64,000 nt of DNA. Source: Adineta steineri (taxonomy: Eukaryota; Rotifera; Eurotatoria; Adinetida; Adinetidae). The notes below the pieces were generated by a model. It saw only the letters and a list, made by a program, of their open reading frames with translations, did not search any database and had not been told where the DNA came from. The DNA lies in NCBI GenBank assembly GCA_905250115.1, contig CAJNOI010000090.1, forward strand, positions 241,511 to 305,510. Direction: 5' to 3'. A program made the position numbers and the translations under genes. Shown one piece after another: positions 22,323 to 36,200 of the stretch. The stretch's first letter is position 1. Each line of letters starts with the position of its first letter.

Positions 22323-24246
22323 ATACAATGATAGCGAACATGCTGAAGAAAGGACACAGAAAGTTTTAAAGTTATAAAGATCGTGTTTCGTATGGTTAAA
22401 ATGTGTTTTCTTTCCTTTGTTGTGTTCGTTTTGATTTAACTGGAATTTTATTTTTTTGGTCTATAAGGTTTTTCCAATTCATTATATATGCATATCCGTG
22501 ATTCTTTCAGAATAAAAAGGTGAGGGTAATATAAACAAGAATCATCTTACTAAAGTAAATAATGAAGCTTTTATAACAATGAACACAGTATTTGGAATAT
22601 CAAGTGTGTGTAAGAATGCTTTCGATATATTGATAAATGAATCATATAATACGTCATGCATTTGTCTTTTCTTTATTGCAATGTCTGTATAAATTCAGTT
22701 ATCCAATAGAGAACTTGGTTTTAATGGTTGACTCGTATGATTCTGCGTTTTCTTAGTATTAATCTAATTTTTCAATATTCATTAAATATGTCGCAGCTTA
22801 AATGCTACTATACTGATTAACATTTATTCATTATTCAAAGTTTGTAATGAAGAATAAAAGAAAGAAATAATACTGTAAAAGAAAAAACTATTAAAAAAGG
22901 AATAATTAAATATCAAATAGAACTGCGGAATTATTTTTAATTATCATTTTTCTATTTACTTTTTTTTGCTCTATAAAAATGTACTTTTTTTCTTGAACTC
23001 GTAATGCACTTTTACATGATTACAAAGTTCACATAGAAATTGAATTTTAGTTTAGTCATGCATAGTATCAGAATGATTCTTCGTAAAAAGATAAATTTTA
23101 ATCTCTGATCTGAGATTGAATGTATCATCAAAACTTCAACTTCTTATTGAATCGTTGATGAGTCGATACGTTTGTAGATTTCACAAACGTCATCTGATCA
23201 ATTTAGTTTGAATCGGTGAAGCTATAGACGAATTATCAAGAAGAATCAGAATGTGATATCGATCTCGAGACTAATCCAAGTTCTTAAGTAAAATTTTTTA
23301 TTCAATTCGATATTGGACATAATCTCAGTTTGAACGTTGACGTAAATATCTATTTCAAATGAATTCTTTTGTACTTTTAATATAAAAAATAAAAACCTGA
23401 TATGGCTATTTTAAATATAATTACTTTTTGTCATGATTTTAAATATTTCAAAATGAGTTTTTTTACTCTTTAATCTAATGTGAGAGTATTTTATAGTACT
23501 TCTTTTGAAATTATTTACTAAACTTTTCTTTCTACTTAACTAATTACATAAAATATACGCCCTATTTTTATCTCATACGCATAATACTTATGAAAATAAT
23601 ATTTTATAGGAAATGGGAAAACTGAAGTAATAAATAAGTCATGTCTTTTCTATTTTTTTTATTCATCTTTGAGTAGATTCTCAGAAAAATAATAACTTTA
23701 TTTCTATCTGAGAGAATATATATTAACTAGATAAAGATATCGTCGCAAGTAATTCTGTTGTAAAGCAAGTTTCAGTTTTTTGTTTAGGTTATTTATTGTA
23801 TTAAATCGACGAATAAGTATTTACATTTTTTTTAAAAATTATTATCAAAGATATATGCCGGGGCGTAGAATCCAATTCTATTTTTTTCTTATTCAGTATC
23901 TATGATATATCATAGAAGCTGCATCAGAATAAAAAGAATTGGAACCTTCAGTCAGACTGAGGATTCCAAATATTAATTTTTATATTCTTCAGAGAGCCAG
24001 TAGGTACAAGAAGTTTATGAGAATATGATGGCAAATAACGTCGTAAATGATTGTCCTGAGATACGATGAAAAAACGCAATCCTTTTAAATACACGAACCA
24101 TTTTCTATCCGCATTATCTAGAGTATAGATACAATTTCCACTTATTATGCGAAGGAATATATAGTCGTGTGATGTTGTGAACATATTCGATATTGTATAA
24201 TATCATTCCATTAATATGAACTCAAATTATATTTTAGATATTCGAA
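22323..24246. other. Intergenic, no supported gene
   Basis: A small hairpin ACGTTTGT/ACAAACGT lies at 23168-23190. The minus-strand frame at 23948-24184 (78 codons) has plausible composition but no domain, start context or splice partner, and is not called. Confidence 0.45.
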
Positions 24247-27200
24247 ATGATACTTTTTGACTGTCTCAATGTCTGGTTGTTTATGCTGATTGTTAGACAA
24301 ATAACAGGTAAGAATTCGATAAAATTATTTAACATCGCATTAAATTCAACAGTTAGATTATGAGTTTATGATAATCATTTCTACTCGAATTCTAGTCATA
24401 GCTCTATTGTTTTTCATAGGTATTTCGTACAATCAACCAAAATTTTGTGCAAATGCAAAGTGGGACCAGACGGCTATCACTTTTGCCTCCAGCAGCATGG
24501 CTGGTGCATACCCTGCGGGTATTTTTGTCGATGCAAACAATAACGTCTATGTAGGTGATCGAACGAATCAACGGATTCTTATATGGTTTAACGGAAGCAG
24601 CACACTTACTAGAAGTATCACAAGTGGTTTAAACGATCCATTTTCTCTCTTCGTCACGGATAATAATGATCTTTATGTCAGTAATGCTTACTTAGATAAT
24701 CGAGTTGACAAATGGGCATGGGACACGACAATTAGTGTTCCAACAATGTATACGTGTGAACAATGCACTACTATTTTTGTGGATATTAATAATATGCTTT
24801 ACTGTACACTGTATGATAATCATCAGGTTATCTACAAATCATTGACCCAAAACTTGAATGTATGGAGTAATGTTGCCGGTGTAAGTGGTACAGCTGGGTC
24901 AACCTCAACTACACTTAATAATCCTTGTGGAATCTTTGTCGATATTTACTTGAATTTATATGTGGCTGATTATGCAAACAATCGAATTCAAAAATTTGCA
25001 TCAGGACAATTGAATGCAGTAACAATATCAACAGGATCTATCACATTGTCTAATCCAACTTCAGTTATAATTGATGCTGATGGATATCTCTTTATTGCTG
25101 ACTTTAATAATAATCGTCTTATTGGTTCGGGACCTAACGGTTTTCGATGTATAATGGCATGTTCTGGATCATCCGGTTCATCATCCAGTCAATTAAATGC
25201 TCCACATACCATTATGTTTGACAGTTATGGAAATATATTCGTCGCTGATGAGTGGAATAATAGAATTCAAAAAATTTTATTCTTATCAAACTCATGTAGT
25301 AAGTATAAGCCTATGTGATGATGAACGGTTCTATTCATCCAAATAAAATTCCATTCTTTTAGATACAACCACAATAACAACTACAGCTGCTGTTGGTATG
25401 TTATATATGTCTTTCTTCCTTTCTTTTTCTATACTGTAAAGAAAATATCTTTGTTTATAGCAACAACTATGGCGAGCGTCATTCAAGCAACTACTACCTC
25501 AACACCTGTGTCTTATTCAAACGGTAATGTGCTGACTGAGAATGGGTGCGGGGTGGGCGTGGATGCAAGGTAGAGAAATGACACCCACACCTACACCACA
25601 CCCTCAAATAGTTATATAATTTGTATATAATAGAATAAAAATTAAATTAATATTATTTTAGTTATATCATTCAATCAACCAAAATTTGACGCCTATGCTG
25701 CTTGGGATAGCATTGGATTTACTTTTGCAACTAGTAGCATAGTTGGGACAAGTCCATATGGAATTTTTGTAGACACTAACAATACGGTTTATGTAGCCAA
25801 TCGAGCAAACAATCAAATTCGAATATGGTCATCAGGAAGTACTACACTCACAAGAAATATTACCAGTGGTGTAAATTCTCCATATAGTATCTTTGCTACA
25901 ATCAATGGTGATATTTATGTTGATAATGGATATACAAATAATCGAGTCGATAAGTGGGCATCAAACCGAAGTATTAGTACTTCCGTAATGCAAGTTCAAG
26001 ATGCATGTTATGATCTCTTTATCGATGTTAATAATACTCTTTACTGTTCATTGTATAGTGAACATCAAGTTGCTATAAAATCATTGAATGGTAATTCAAG
26101 TATGTGGATTGTTGCTGCTGGTATCGAATGTAATGGATCAACTTCGAATGCCCTTTATAATCCTCGTGGAATCTTTGTTGATACAAATCTCAATTTATAT
26201 GTTGCTGATTGTGGAAACGATCGGGTGCAATTATTTTTATCTGGACAAGTAACAGCAACGACAGTAGCAGGAAGTACAGCTACTGGAACTATCTCACTTA
26301 ATTGTCCTAGTGATGTTGCACTTGATGGTGATGGATATCTTTTTATTGTAGACAGCAGTAATAATCGTATTATTGGTTCAGGACCTAATGGCTTTCGATG
26401 TATAATTGCATGTGGATCTACTAGGGGTTCAGCATCCAATCAATTAAATAATCCATCAACTTTTAGTTTTGATAGTTATGGAAATATATATGTTACGGAT
26501 CAAAGTAATAATCGAGTACAAAAGTTTATGTCAATACCAAATACTACTTATCGTAAGTATCTTATAGAGTAGAACATAACTGAACAGTTATTCTAATAGC
26601 TGAGAGAAACTCAAAATACTGTCATCAAACGCCATTGAGCTATAGTTAATGGAGTTCTTACTTGAATTTATTGTCAAAAATGTATAGTTTTTCCTTTATA
26701 TCGAGTGCACATGAGTCACATTCAATACAAATCATGACTATCTCTTATGTTGATTTCAATCTAATATTCTTTATTTATAGCTGTCTCTTTTAATCAACCA
26801 AACTTGTGTCCATCGACAACTTGGTATACAAATGCAATTACATTTGCTACTAGTAGTACAGTTGGAACAAATGTATATGGTGTTTTCGTTAATATTAATA
26901 ATGCTGTTTATGTGGCTAATCAACAAACTAACAAGGTTGCAGTATGGTTCGAAGGAAGTATTAATCCAGATAAAATTCTTTCTGGTAGTCTAAGTTCACC
27001 ATTTGATCTTTTCGCCACTGCTGTAGGTGATATATACGTTGATAATGGTTTAAATAATGGTCAAGTTAATAAAATTTCATTCAACTCAAGTATAAGTACT
27101 TCTGTAATGTCAGTTCCTAATGCATGTTATGGTATTTTTGTTGATATTAGTAATAATCTTTATTGTTCTCCATTTAATTATCATCAAGTTGTTAAGAAAT

Positions 27201-30200
27201 GGTTAAATAATAATGCACTTACATCAACTATTGTTGCTGGTACAGGTACAGCTGGATCAACTGCGACTACACTTAATACGCCTATTGGAATTTATGTCGA
27301 TGCTCAAATTAATTTATATGTTGCGGATACTATGAACAATAGAATTCAATTTTTTTCTGTTGGACAATTCACTGGAATAACAGTAGTAGGAGATGGCGCG
27401 CCAGGAACTATTACACTTTATTATCCATATGGTATTACATTAGATGGTAGTGGATATCTTTTTATTGTCGATTCTTATAATAATCGAATAATTGGATCAG
27501 GACCATATGGTTTTCGATGTTTATTTGGATGTGCAGAAGTATCGGGCTCTGCATCAGATCAATTGAATCAGCCATCAACTTTAAGATTTGATAGTTATGG
27601 AAATATATTTGTCGCTGATAGATATAATGATCGAGTGCAGAAGTTTATATTAGCATCAAATTCATGTAGTAAGTTATTTTCAGTTTATGTTTTCGATAAT
27701 CTCCATTTATTTTATTGTAGGTCTGTCTTATAATCAACCAATATTTTGTTATAATGCTTCATGGTCTGTAAATGCCGTCACTTTTGCATCAAGTAGTACA
27801 ATTGGTTCATTCCCATATGGTATTTTTATTGATGGAATTAATACTGTTTATGTAGCTAATCGAGTTAGTAACACTATTATAACATGGCCTCAAGGGAGTA
27901 CTACATCAACAAGTAATAGTTATAGTAATTTGAATAATCCATATAGTCTTTTTATGTCGATGACTGGTGATATTTATATTGATAATGGTTATGTATATGG
28001 TCGAGTCGATAAATATAATTTTAATACATTAAATCGTGTTACTGTTATGAATGTTAATGGAAGTTGTTATAGTTTATTTATTGATATTAATAATTATCTT
28101 TATTGTTCACTTAAAAATCGTCATCAAATTGTTAAACTCTTACTTAATAATGGTACAACCATACCGACAATTGCAGCCGGTAATGGTTCTGCTGGATCAC
28201 TATCAAATATGCTTAATTCTCCTCAAGGAATCTATGTTGATAGTAATTTAAACTTATATATTGCAGATTGTGCTAACAATCGTGTTCAATTTATTCAAAC
28301 TGGTCAATTAAATGGAATGACAATCGTTGGTAATGGGTCATCAGCAAATATTATACTCAACTATCCAACTGGAATTGTTCTTGATGCTAATGATTATCTT
28401 TTTATTGTCGATAGTTATAATCATCGTATTATTGGTTCAAGTTCTACTGGCTTTCGATGTATAGTAGGATGTTCGGGAGGTGGTTCATCTTCGTCTAAAT
28501 TATCTTTTCCACAAAGTATGGCTTTTGATAGCTATGGAAATATATATGTTACTGATCGAAATAATAGTCGAGTGCAACAATTCACTCTACAAATCAACAA
28601 CTGCAGTAAGTATGTTTGTGTACAATGGAACATTATGAACCGTGAAATAACTCATGTGTTCACTTTAAAAAAAGAAAATAGCATGAGGCAGCATCTTCCC
28701 TCGAGAATGACGATATGTTTACCCTTCGAAAATAGGTTTTTTACATTCTCGGAATAATAAATCTGCATAAAGTTCTGAGTTTGTTGATTCTGTATATTTT
28801 ATTTATACAGGAATAAACTATAAAAAAATCCTTTAAATGAGAACTACATGATACTTGAATCATTCAATCTGATATTAATGTTTTCAGTATAAGTTCCCTC
28901 TAATTTGATTGAATAAAGCACAAGTCTTTATATTTCAGCAATGCCATCCACCACCGCCAGTACTACTACAACTACTACTACGAGTAGTACTACTACAAGC
29001 GACAGCAGTACTACCAGCACTACTACAACTACTACTACCAGTAGTACTACAACGAGCAGCACCACTACTACCAGCACCAGGACCACTGCTGCCAGCACTA
29101 CTACTACTACCAGTAGTACTACAACGAGCAGCACCACTNNNNNNNNNNCCAGCACTACTACTACTACCAGTAGTACTACAACGAGCAGCACCACTGCTGC
29201 CAGCACTACCACTACCAGCACTGCTACTACCAGCATTACTACTACCAGCATTACTGCCACCAGTATTACTACCACCAGCATTACTGCTACCAGTATTACT
29301 GTCACCAGCATTACTGCTACCAGCACTGCTACTACCAGCACTACTACTACCAGCAGTACTGCCACCAGCATTACTACTACCAACACTACTGCTACCGGTA
29401 CTACTACTACTACTACCAGCAGTGAAAGTACTACAAGCAGCAGTACTACTACCACGGCTATCAGCAGTACCTCAAGTGGCACTGCAGCGAGCAGTGACAG
29501 TATTATAAGTAGCACTACTACTACCACGGCTATCAGCAGTACTTCAAGTAGTACTACCTCAAGCACCAGCAGTACCTCAAGTAGCACTACTACCACCACT
29601 ACCAGTACCACTACGAGCAGCAGTAGTACCACAAGTAGCACTACCACAAGCACCAGCAGTAGTACTTCAAGTAGTACTACCACAAGCACCAGCAGTACCT
29701 CAAGTAGCACTACTACCACCAGTACTACAACCAGCAGTAGCAGTACCACAAGTAGTACTACCACTACCACTAGCAGTACTTCAAGTAGCACGACATCCAC
29801 AACAACTTCCCAAAGATTAAATATTAATGAAAGTAATAATATGAATAATATAAAAAATAATTTATCGACTTTTCTTTTCTAAATTAGCTTGTTATTCACC
29901 AACGGTTACATTAATTCCTGGACAATCATCTCTATCATCTCCAATTTCTTATCGACGTAGTCAAGATTTTTCTATTAGCTCAATGATTCAATTTAATTGT
30001 GATGGTTCACTTTCAACAACTACAAAATGGACAATAAAGAATTGTACTTCAACTAGTTGTTCGTTTGAAATTCAATTAAGTGAAGAAGTTATTGCAACAT
30101 TTAGTGAACTTTATATTCCATCAAGAACTCTTAATTATGGTGTTTATCAACTAGCATTAACTGTAACAATAATTGGTTCACCGAACTTAAAATCATCATC

Positions 30201-33200
30201 TTCAGTTTATGTAAGAATAACTGCAACAGGTATAACAGCAAATCTTGTTCAATTAGGAACATCGATGATAACACGTGGTAATGAACAAGATATTTTACTT
30301 GATCCTGGAACATTTTCAGTTGATCCTGACGAAGATACATTTGATGCAACTGTAAGTAATATCTGTAGGTGAATAATCAAATAGTTTTTTTTAATTTTTA
30401 ATTATAGAAATGGAAATATACGTATTATTGTCGAATTTATGGTTCATATAATTTCCCAAATCTACAAGGAATATTATTATCAATTGATGAATCAACAATT
30501 GATCCTTATAATCCATCATGTTTGTCAACTCGATCAGGTAAAATTATTAATGAAAATCTAGATCAATCATTTTTATTATTTTTTAAAAAGGAAATGGAAC
30601 AAGATTGATATTCGGAAATTCAACTTTATCACCTAATTCATCTCTAACAATTCTCGGTGGTTCACTTCAATCAAATCAAGTCTATCAATTTATGGTTTAC
30701 ATGGAAAATCGTAAGAATTCTTCTATTCAAGCAACAGGTTATGTACTTGTTACAATTGAAGTGACTTATCCACAACTGATTGCTGTTGGGTAAATTCTTT
30801 ACGAGATTTTAATGAATTATCCTAATAAAAAATATTTGTTTTAGTTGTGTAATATCAACAATGTGTGTTCCAAACCTTGAATTTCAACTTCTTAATCCAA
30901 CGACACAAGTTGCTTTATTTACTATTTGTATTGGAACTTGTACAAATCTTGAAAGTATTAAATGGAATATTTATCAAGGATCAGATAATTCAACATCTTC
31001 AAATTCTACCCAATGGACTTTATTGAATCAAACAAGTTCATATGAAAATATTTGGTTTTTTGGTAAAGATCTTGTTTTTTTTAATTATTAAATATATTTC
31101 TTAATTATTTTAGGTGCAAATACAAGTAATTTCACAGCAACAGATCAATTATTTCTTAATAATCTTCAAATAAGTCTTTGGCGTTTTGAAGTTGTTTATA
31201 CATTTCTATCTGCAATAAGTACAAGTGCATTGAATTTTATTATTAATCAACCGCCTTCAAATGGTTCGTGTTCAATCAATCCTCTTAATGGTACTATAAC
31301 TACTTTATTCACTATTGAGTGTCCAAATTGGTACGATGTCGATGGAATACAAGATTATTCGTTATATAGTATGTTTTATTTTCACTACCAGCTGACTTTT
31401 GTACTTTGTCATTTTAGCATGGACAGCAAATATATCACAGAGAACAATCATTGCATTTTCATCAGAATATACTTTTCAAGTTCGTTTACCAGTTGGTGAT
31501 AATGAAACTTCATTACTCAATCTTGTTGTTTACATTCGAGACCTTGCGGGTTCTATTACACAAGTGAATATGTCTTCTGTTAATGTTATTGCAGATTTTG
31601 CAACGATCAATGATTTAATTGATAAAATAACAAATTCATCGAGCACAATAACAAATAATCCAATTGTTCAATTACTTTCAAGTGCAAATCAAAATGTTGT
31701 TGGACAGACGATCATTTCATTATCACAAGGATTCAATCAAATGAGTAGTGGAAATTTAGATAAAATCATATCAAGTAAGTATTAGTATTCATTTTATCAG
31801 TGATAATAAAATAAATTTTGTTTTAGGTGGAATATCAGCTGCAGATATTTCGGTATCATCATTAGGAAGTCAAAGTTTACAACAAGTAATTGAGTTTAAT
31901 AGATTTTATTTTATTTTATTTCTATTTAAAATAGATTTCAGTACCAATGAATGAATCAGCTTTGATTAACTATAATATCGAATTAAATTCTCTAGCAAAT
32001 GTTCGAGATTATCTCGTAACATTTCTAACTAATCTTCTTATAACAACATCAAATAGTATTATATTACAATCATCATCATTAGCTCAATTAACTCAAGCAA
32101 CAAATCAATTAACACGAAATACTTTAGTAAAATTATAAGAAATATTTATATTGAAAATTTTTATATTTTTGAATAATTCTAGATGCTTGTATCAAATAGA
32201 TGTTATGAATTATCTGCTGCTCTATATTCAATGTTTGAAAAAATCTCATATGAAGATGCTCAATCAGCATCATATCAACTTTTTCAATGTGCTTCAAATA
32301 TTTTGAACGTAAAATATATGAAATCAGTATTCCCACTTCTCTATCAAACTCTTGATGGTGTGGGTGTGGATGATGATACGAGATGATATCAGCACCCACA
32401 CCCACGCCCTTCAATGATTTTGACATAAAAAATGTTTTTTTTCTCTTCAACTATTGATCCTGTAAATTTTAGGGTGTGAATGGGCCATTACAAGGACGAA
32501 CAGATGTACTTGATTTGGATTATTCTCGTGCAAATGCCGAATCTACTGATTATGATACTGATCTTGAATCTGCATGGTCAAATACAAGTAACAATTCTTG
32601 ATGAATGATTTATCTATAGTTTTTTTTATTTCTAAAAGATTTATTTGGTGGTGGTGATGAGGTATCAATTGCAAAAAATCGAAATATTTATTATCAAAAA
32701 CAATTAGCAAATCAAATCAATAGTCAAGTAACAGAAATCATATCATTATTAACTTCTTCATTAAATATTCATTTGAATATCGGTCAAAATTATCTAATAA
32801 ATACATCTCAATCATTTATGTCATTAGAAACTATATCAATTCAATCACTCAAAGATAGACTTGTGAAACAAGCTGAAAATGCTCAATTTAATATTCCATC
32901 AGATTTTATTTTAAATACAACGTCGAATTCTTCAATTTCACTTCGAGTAAATTTTTACAATTTGAATCTTTTTTTGTTAAATTATTTTTTGTTTTATTCA
33001 GTCAAGAGTAGATTCACTTGCTTCATATGGAAATTTTCAAAATACAAATCTTTCAAGATCAATTTCACTTTCAATTATTGATCAAATTGGAAATGAAGTT
33101 TCCTTTCAAGCCAATGGAAATAATCCAATACAAATGATTATTCCTCGTGATCCAAATGTATTAATTCCATCAATGTATTTACAAAATGTTACATCAATTA

Positions 33201-36200
33201 ATTCAACTCTTAATAATTTATTATTCAATTATTATTATATTAATATAACAAGTTTACTTCCGATTTCAGTCCATTTTGAAATTCATTCTTTAAATACAAA
33301 TTTAGCTTATTTATTTATTTATAAATTTGATCAAACACCACAATTAAATAGTTCAATTAATCTTATTGATGGATGGACAATTTTTTGTCCTTTCAGTATG
33401 TTTTCTTTTCTTTCACATTCATCTAGATTTCTTTTTTTTGTAATTATAGATTTAACCAATGATGATATCTATCGATATTTCATTGATAATCAACAAACAC
33501 CTACTCATCAATCATTTATATTTGGAATAAGAGAATTAAATTCAACAGAAATAAATAATTATTGTTTAAATAATTCTTCAATAAATACGTTACCAATTAC
33601 CGATCAACCATTTAATTTTACATCAAACTATGAACTTCGTCTATATACATCAGGTTGTTACTATCTTGATGAAAATAATCAATGGAAATCAGATGGATTA
33701 ATTGTAAGTATAAGATGGATTAGGAAAATAAAGAATATTTGATATTTATTTAATCATAGGTTGGATTATTGACAAATCTCTATGAAACTGAATGTCTATC
33801 GACTCATTTGACAACATTTGCTGGTGGTTTTATTGTTTTACCTGCACCAATTAATTGGAGTTATGTTTTTGCAAATGCTAATTTTACGAAAAATAAAACA
33901 GTTTATTTAACAGTGATAATTACTTCAATAATGTATATTATTTTAATGATTTATGCACGTTTTAAAGATAAGAAAGATTTTGAAAAAGTAAAATAAAACA
34001 GTGTTTTATATATTTCATAAAATCAAAATTTGTGTTTCTTTTTTAGTTGGGAGTAATACCATTGACTGATAATAAGAAATCTGATCGATATTATTATCAA
34101 ATTCTTGTTTTTACTGGTCAAAGAAAACATGCTGGAACAGATTCAAAAGTAATATAGTACAAAGAAAATACCTTAAAGAAACTTTTCTTTTTCTTTCTAC
34201 AAGGTTCATTTTGTCTTATCGGGTGAGAATGATCAAACACCAATTCGATTATTTTCTGATCCTCACCGAAAAATTTTTCAACGTGGTGGAATTGATTCTT
34301 TTATTGTTGCTGTTCCAAAGTAAAATTATTATTGTTTTTTAAGATTTTATAAGAGATTAAAATTTAGATCATTGGGCTTATTAAATTATATTCGTATTTG
34401 GCATGATAATACAGGCGAAGGTTCTTCAGCTTCTTGGTATTTAAAATATATTATCGTTCGAGATTTACAAAGTATGGATAAATTTTATTTTATTTGTCAA
34501 CAATGGTTTGCAGTTGAAAAAGATGATGGACGAGTAAGTTGTGTAATAGAGAACATAGTATTTCTTATTTTTGTCTTGAATTTAGATTGAACGAATTTTA
34601 CCAATTGCTAGTGATGCAGAGAAACAGAAATTTTCATATGTATTATCGAAAAAAGCTTATCATAGTGTGTCTGATGGTCATTTATGGTTTTCAATATTTT
34701 CTCGTCCACCATCGAATAAATTTACACGTGTTCAACGATGTACTTGTTGTTTTGTTTTACTTTTTACTTCAATGTTAATCAATATAATGTATTATGATTT
34801 ATCAAATGAAGCGAAAGAATCAAGTAAAACACATAGTAGTGCTTCATCAATTGGTCCTTTTTATATAGCACCACAACAGGTATATATTCATTTTTATACC
34901 ACAAAATTGAAAATTCTAGAGTCGTCAGGATGAGAGGAGGTATCCTCAGACTACACCAGTGGCGGATTTAGGGGAGCGATCACCCCCATGGCCCCCTCTT
35001 TCCGAATTCTTTTTGATTTTTTACAACAAAAATGAACGACAAAGTAGGTTCATACTACTTCGATTGGACTCAACAAATAGATTTTAGCCAAAAGCGCTCC
35101 CATCCCCAGGTATTGCCCCTCTATACTAAAAAAATCGCCCCCCCCCCCTTCCAAAATCCTAGATCCACCACTGGACTACACTCACACCCCTGTGTCTCTA
35201 AAATTTCCAATATCTGATCAGTGAAAGTATCTTTTTATATTTAAGATTGGAATTGGTATAATGGTTGAATTGTTTACATTAATTTCAACTTTTTTAATTG
35301 TTCAATTCTTTCGACGTATTCAACCTCGTCAACAAATTTCACGATTACGTGAAGCATTATATAAGATAAAACCAACTCAACAAATGTTCGTATATTTTTC
35401 TTAGGAGGATAATTAATAATCGTTTTTGCATTTTCAATTATAGTAGTTCGACAAATGTCCATGCAATTAAGAAAAAAAAATATTCAATAAGATTTCCTTG
35501 GTGGTGTTTATTTATTGCTTATGGTCTTTCGATGATAATTATTATTATTTCAATATTTTTTATCATTGTTCGAGGAATTGAATTTGGTGATGTAAAAACT
35601 CAACAATGGTTAACATCTGTTCTTACTGGATTTTTCTCATCGGTTATTTTCACTCAACCTATAAAAGTATATCTTCTATTTTGTTTTAATTTATATTTTT
35701 AAAATATATTTCATTGAAGATTTTATGTTTGGCTATATTCTTTATATGTTTTTGTCGAAATTCAAGTAATGATAAAGAAACAATTGAATATATAAATGAT
35801 GATGATGAATTTAATTTATCTAATGATGAAGATTCTCTTCATTTACCAGAGGTTTGTTTTCTTTTAGAATTTCATAGAAAAATAAGTTTTCCGTTTTATA
35901 GTATCAGTCATTATTCTCTTCTTCGGCTTCAAAAAGTATAAATCGTCTTAATAAAAATGAAATTGCTCATGCTCGTGATCAACGTTTAAAAGAAATTCAA
36001 ATGTGGGCAATTATTCGAGAGTTTCTTACTTGCTTGACATTTGCAATATTAATTTTTGTCATAACTTATTCAAATCGTGAACAAAATAGTTTTTTACAAG
36101 TCAATCATTTACGGGCTTATTTTCTCAATCAAAAACAAACTACAGTTGATTATACTAAAGTTTGTTGTTCTTTTCTTGTATTGAAATAAATTTTGTTTTT

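Noticed and set aside
28928..29800. Minus-strand Val/Leu-rich and plus-strand Leu/Pro-rich long frames
   Set aside because: They are shadows of the ACN/AGC repeat exon of the polycystin gene; stop-free frames are expected from such repeats.
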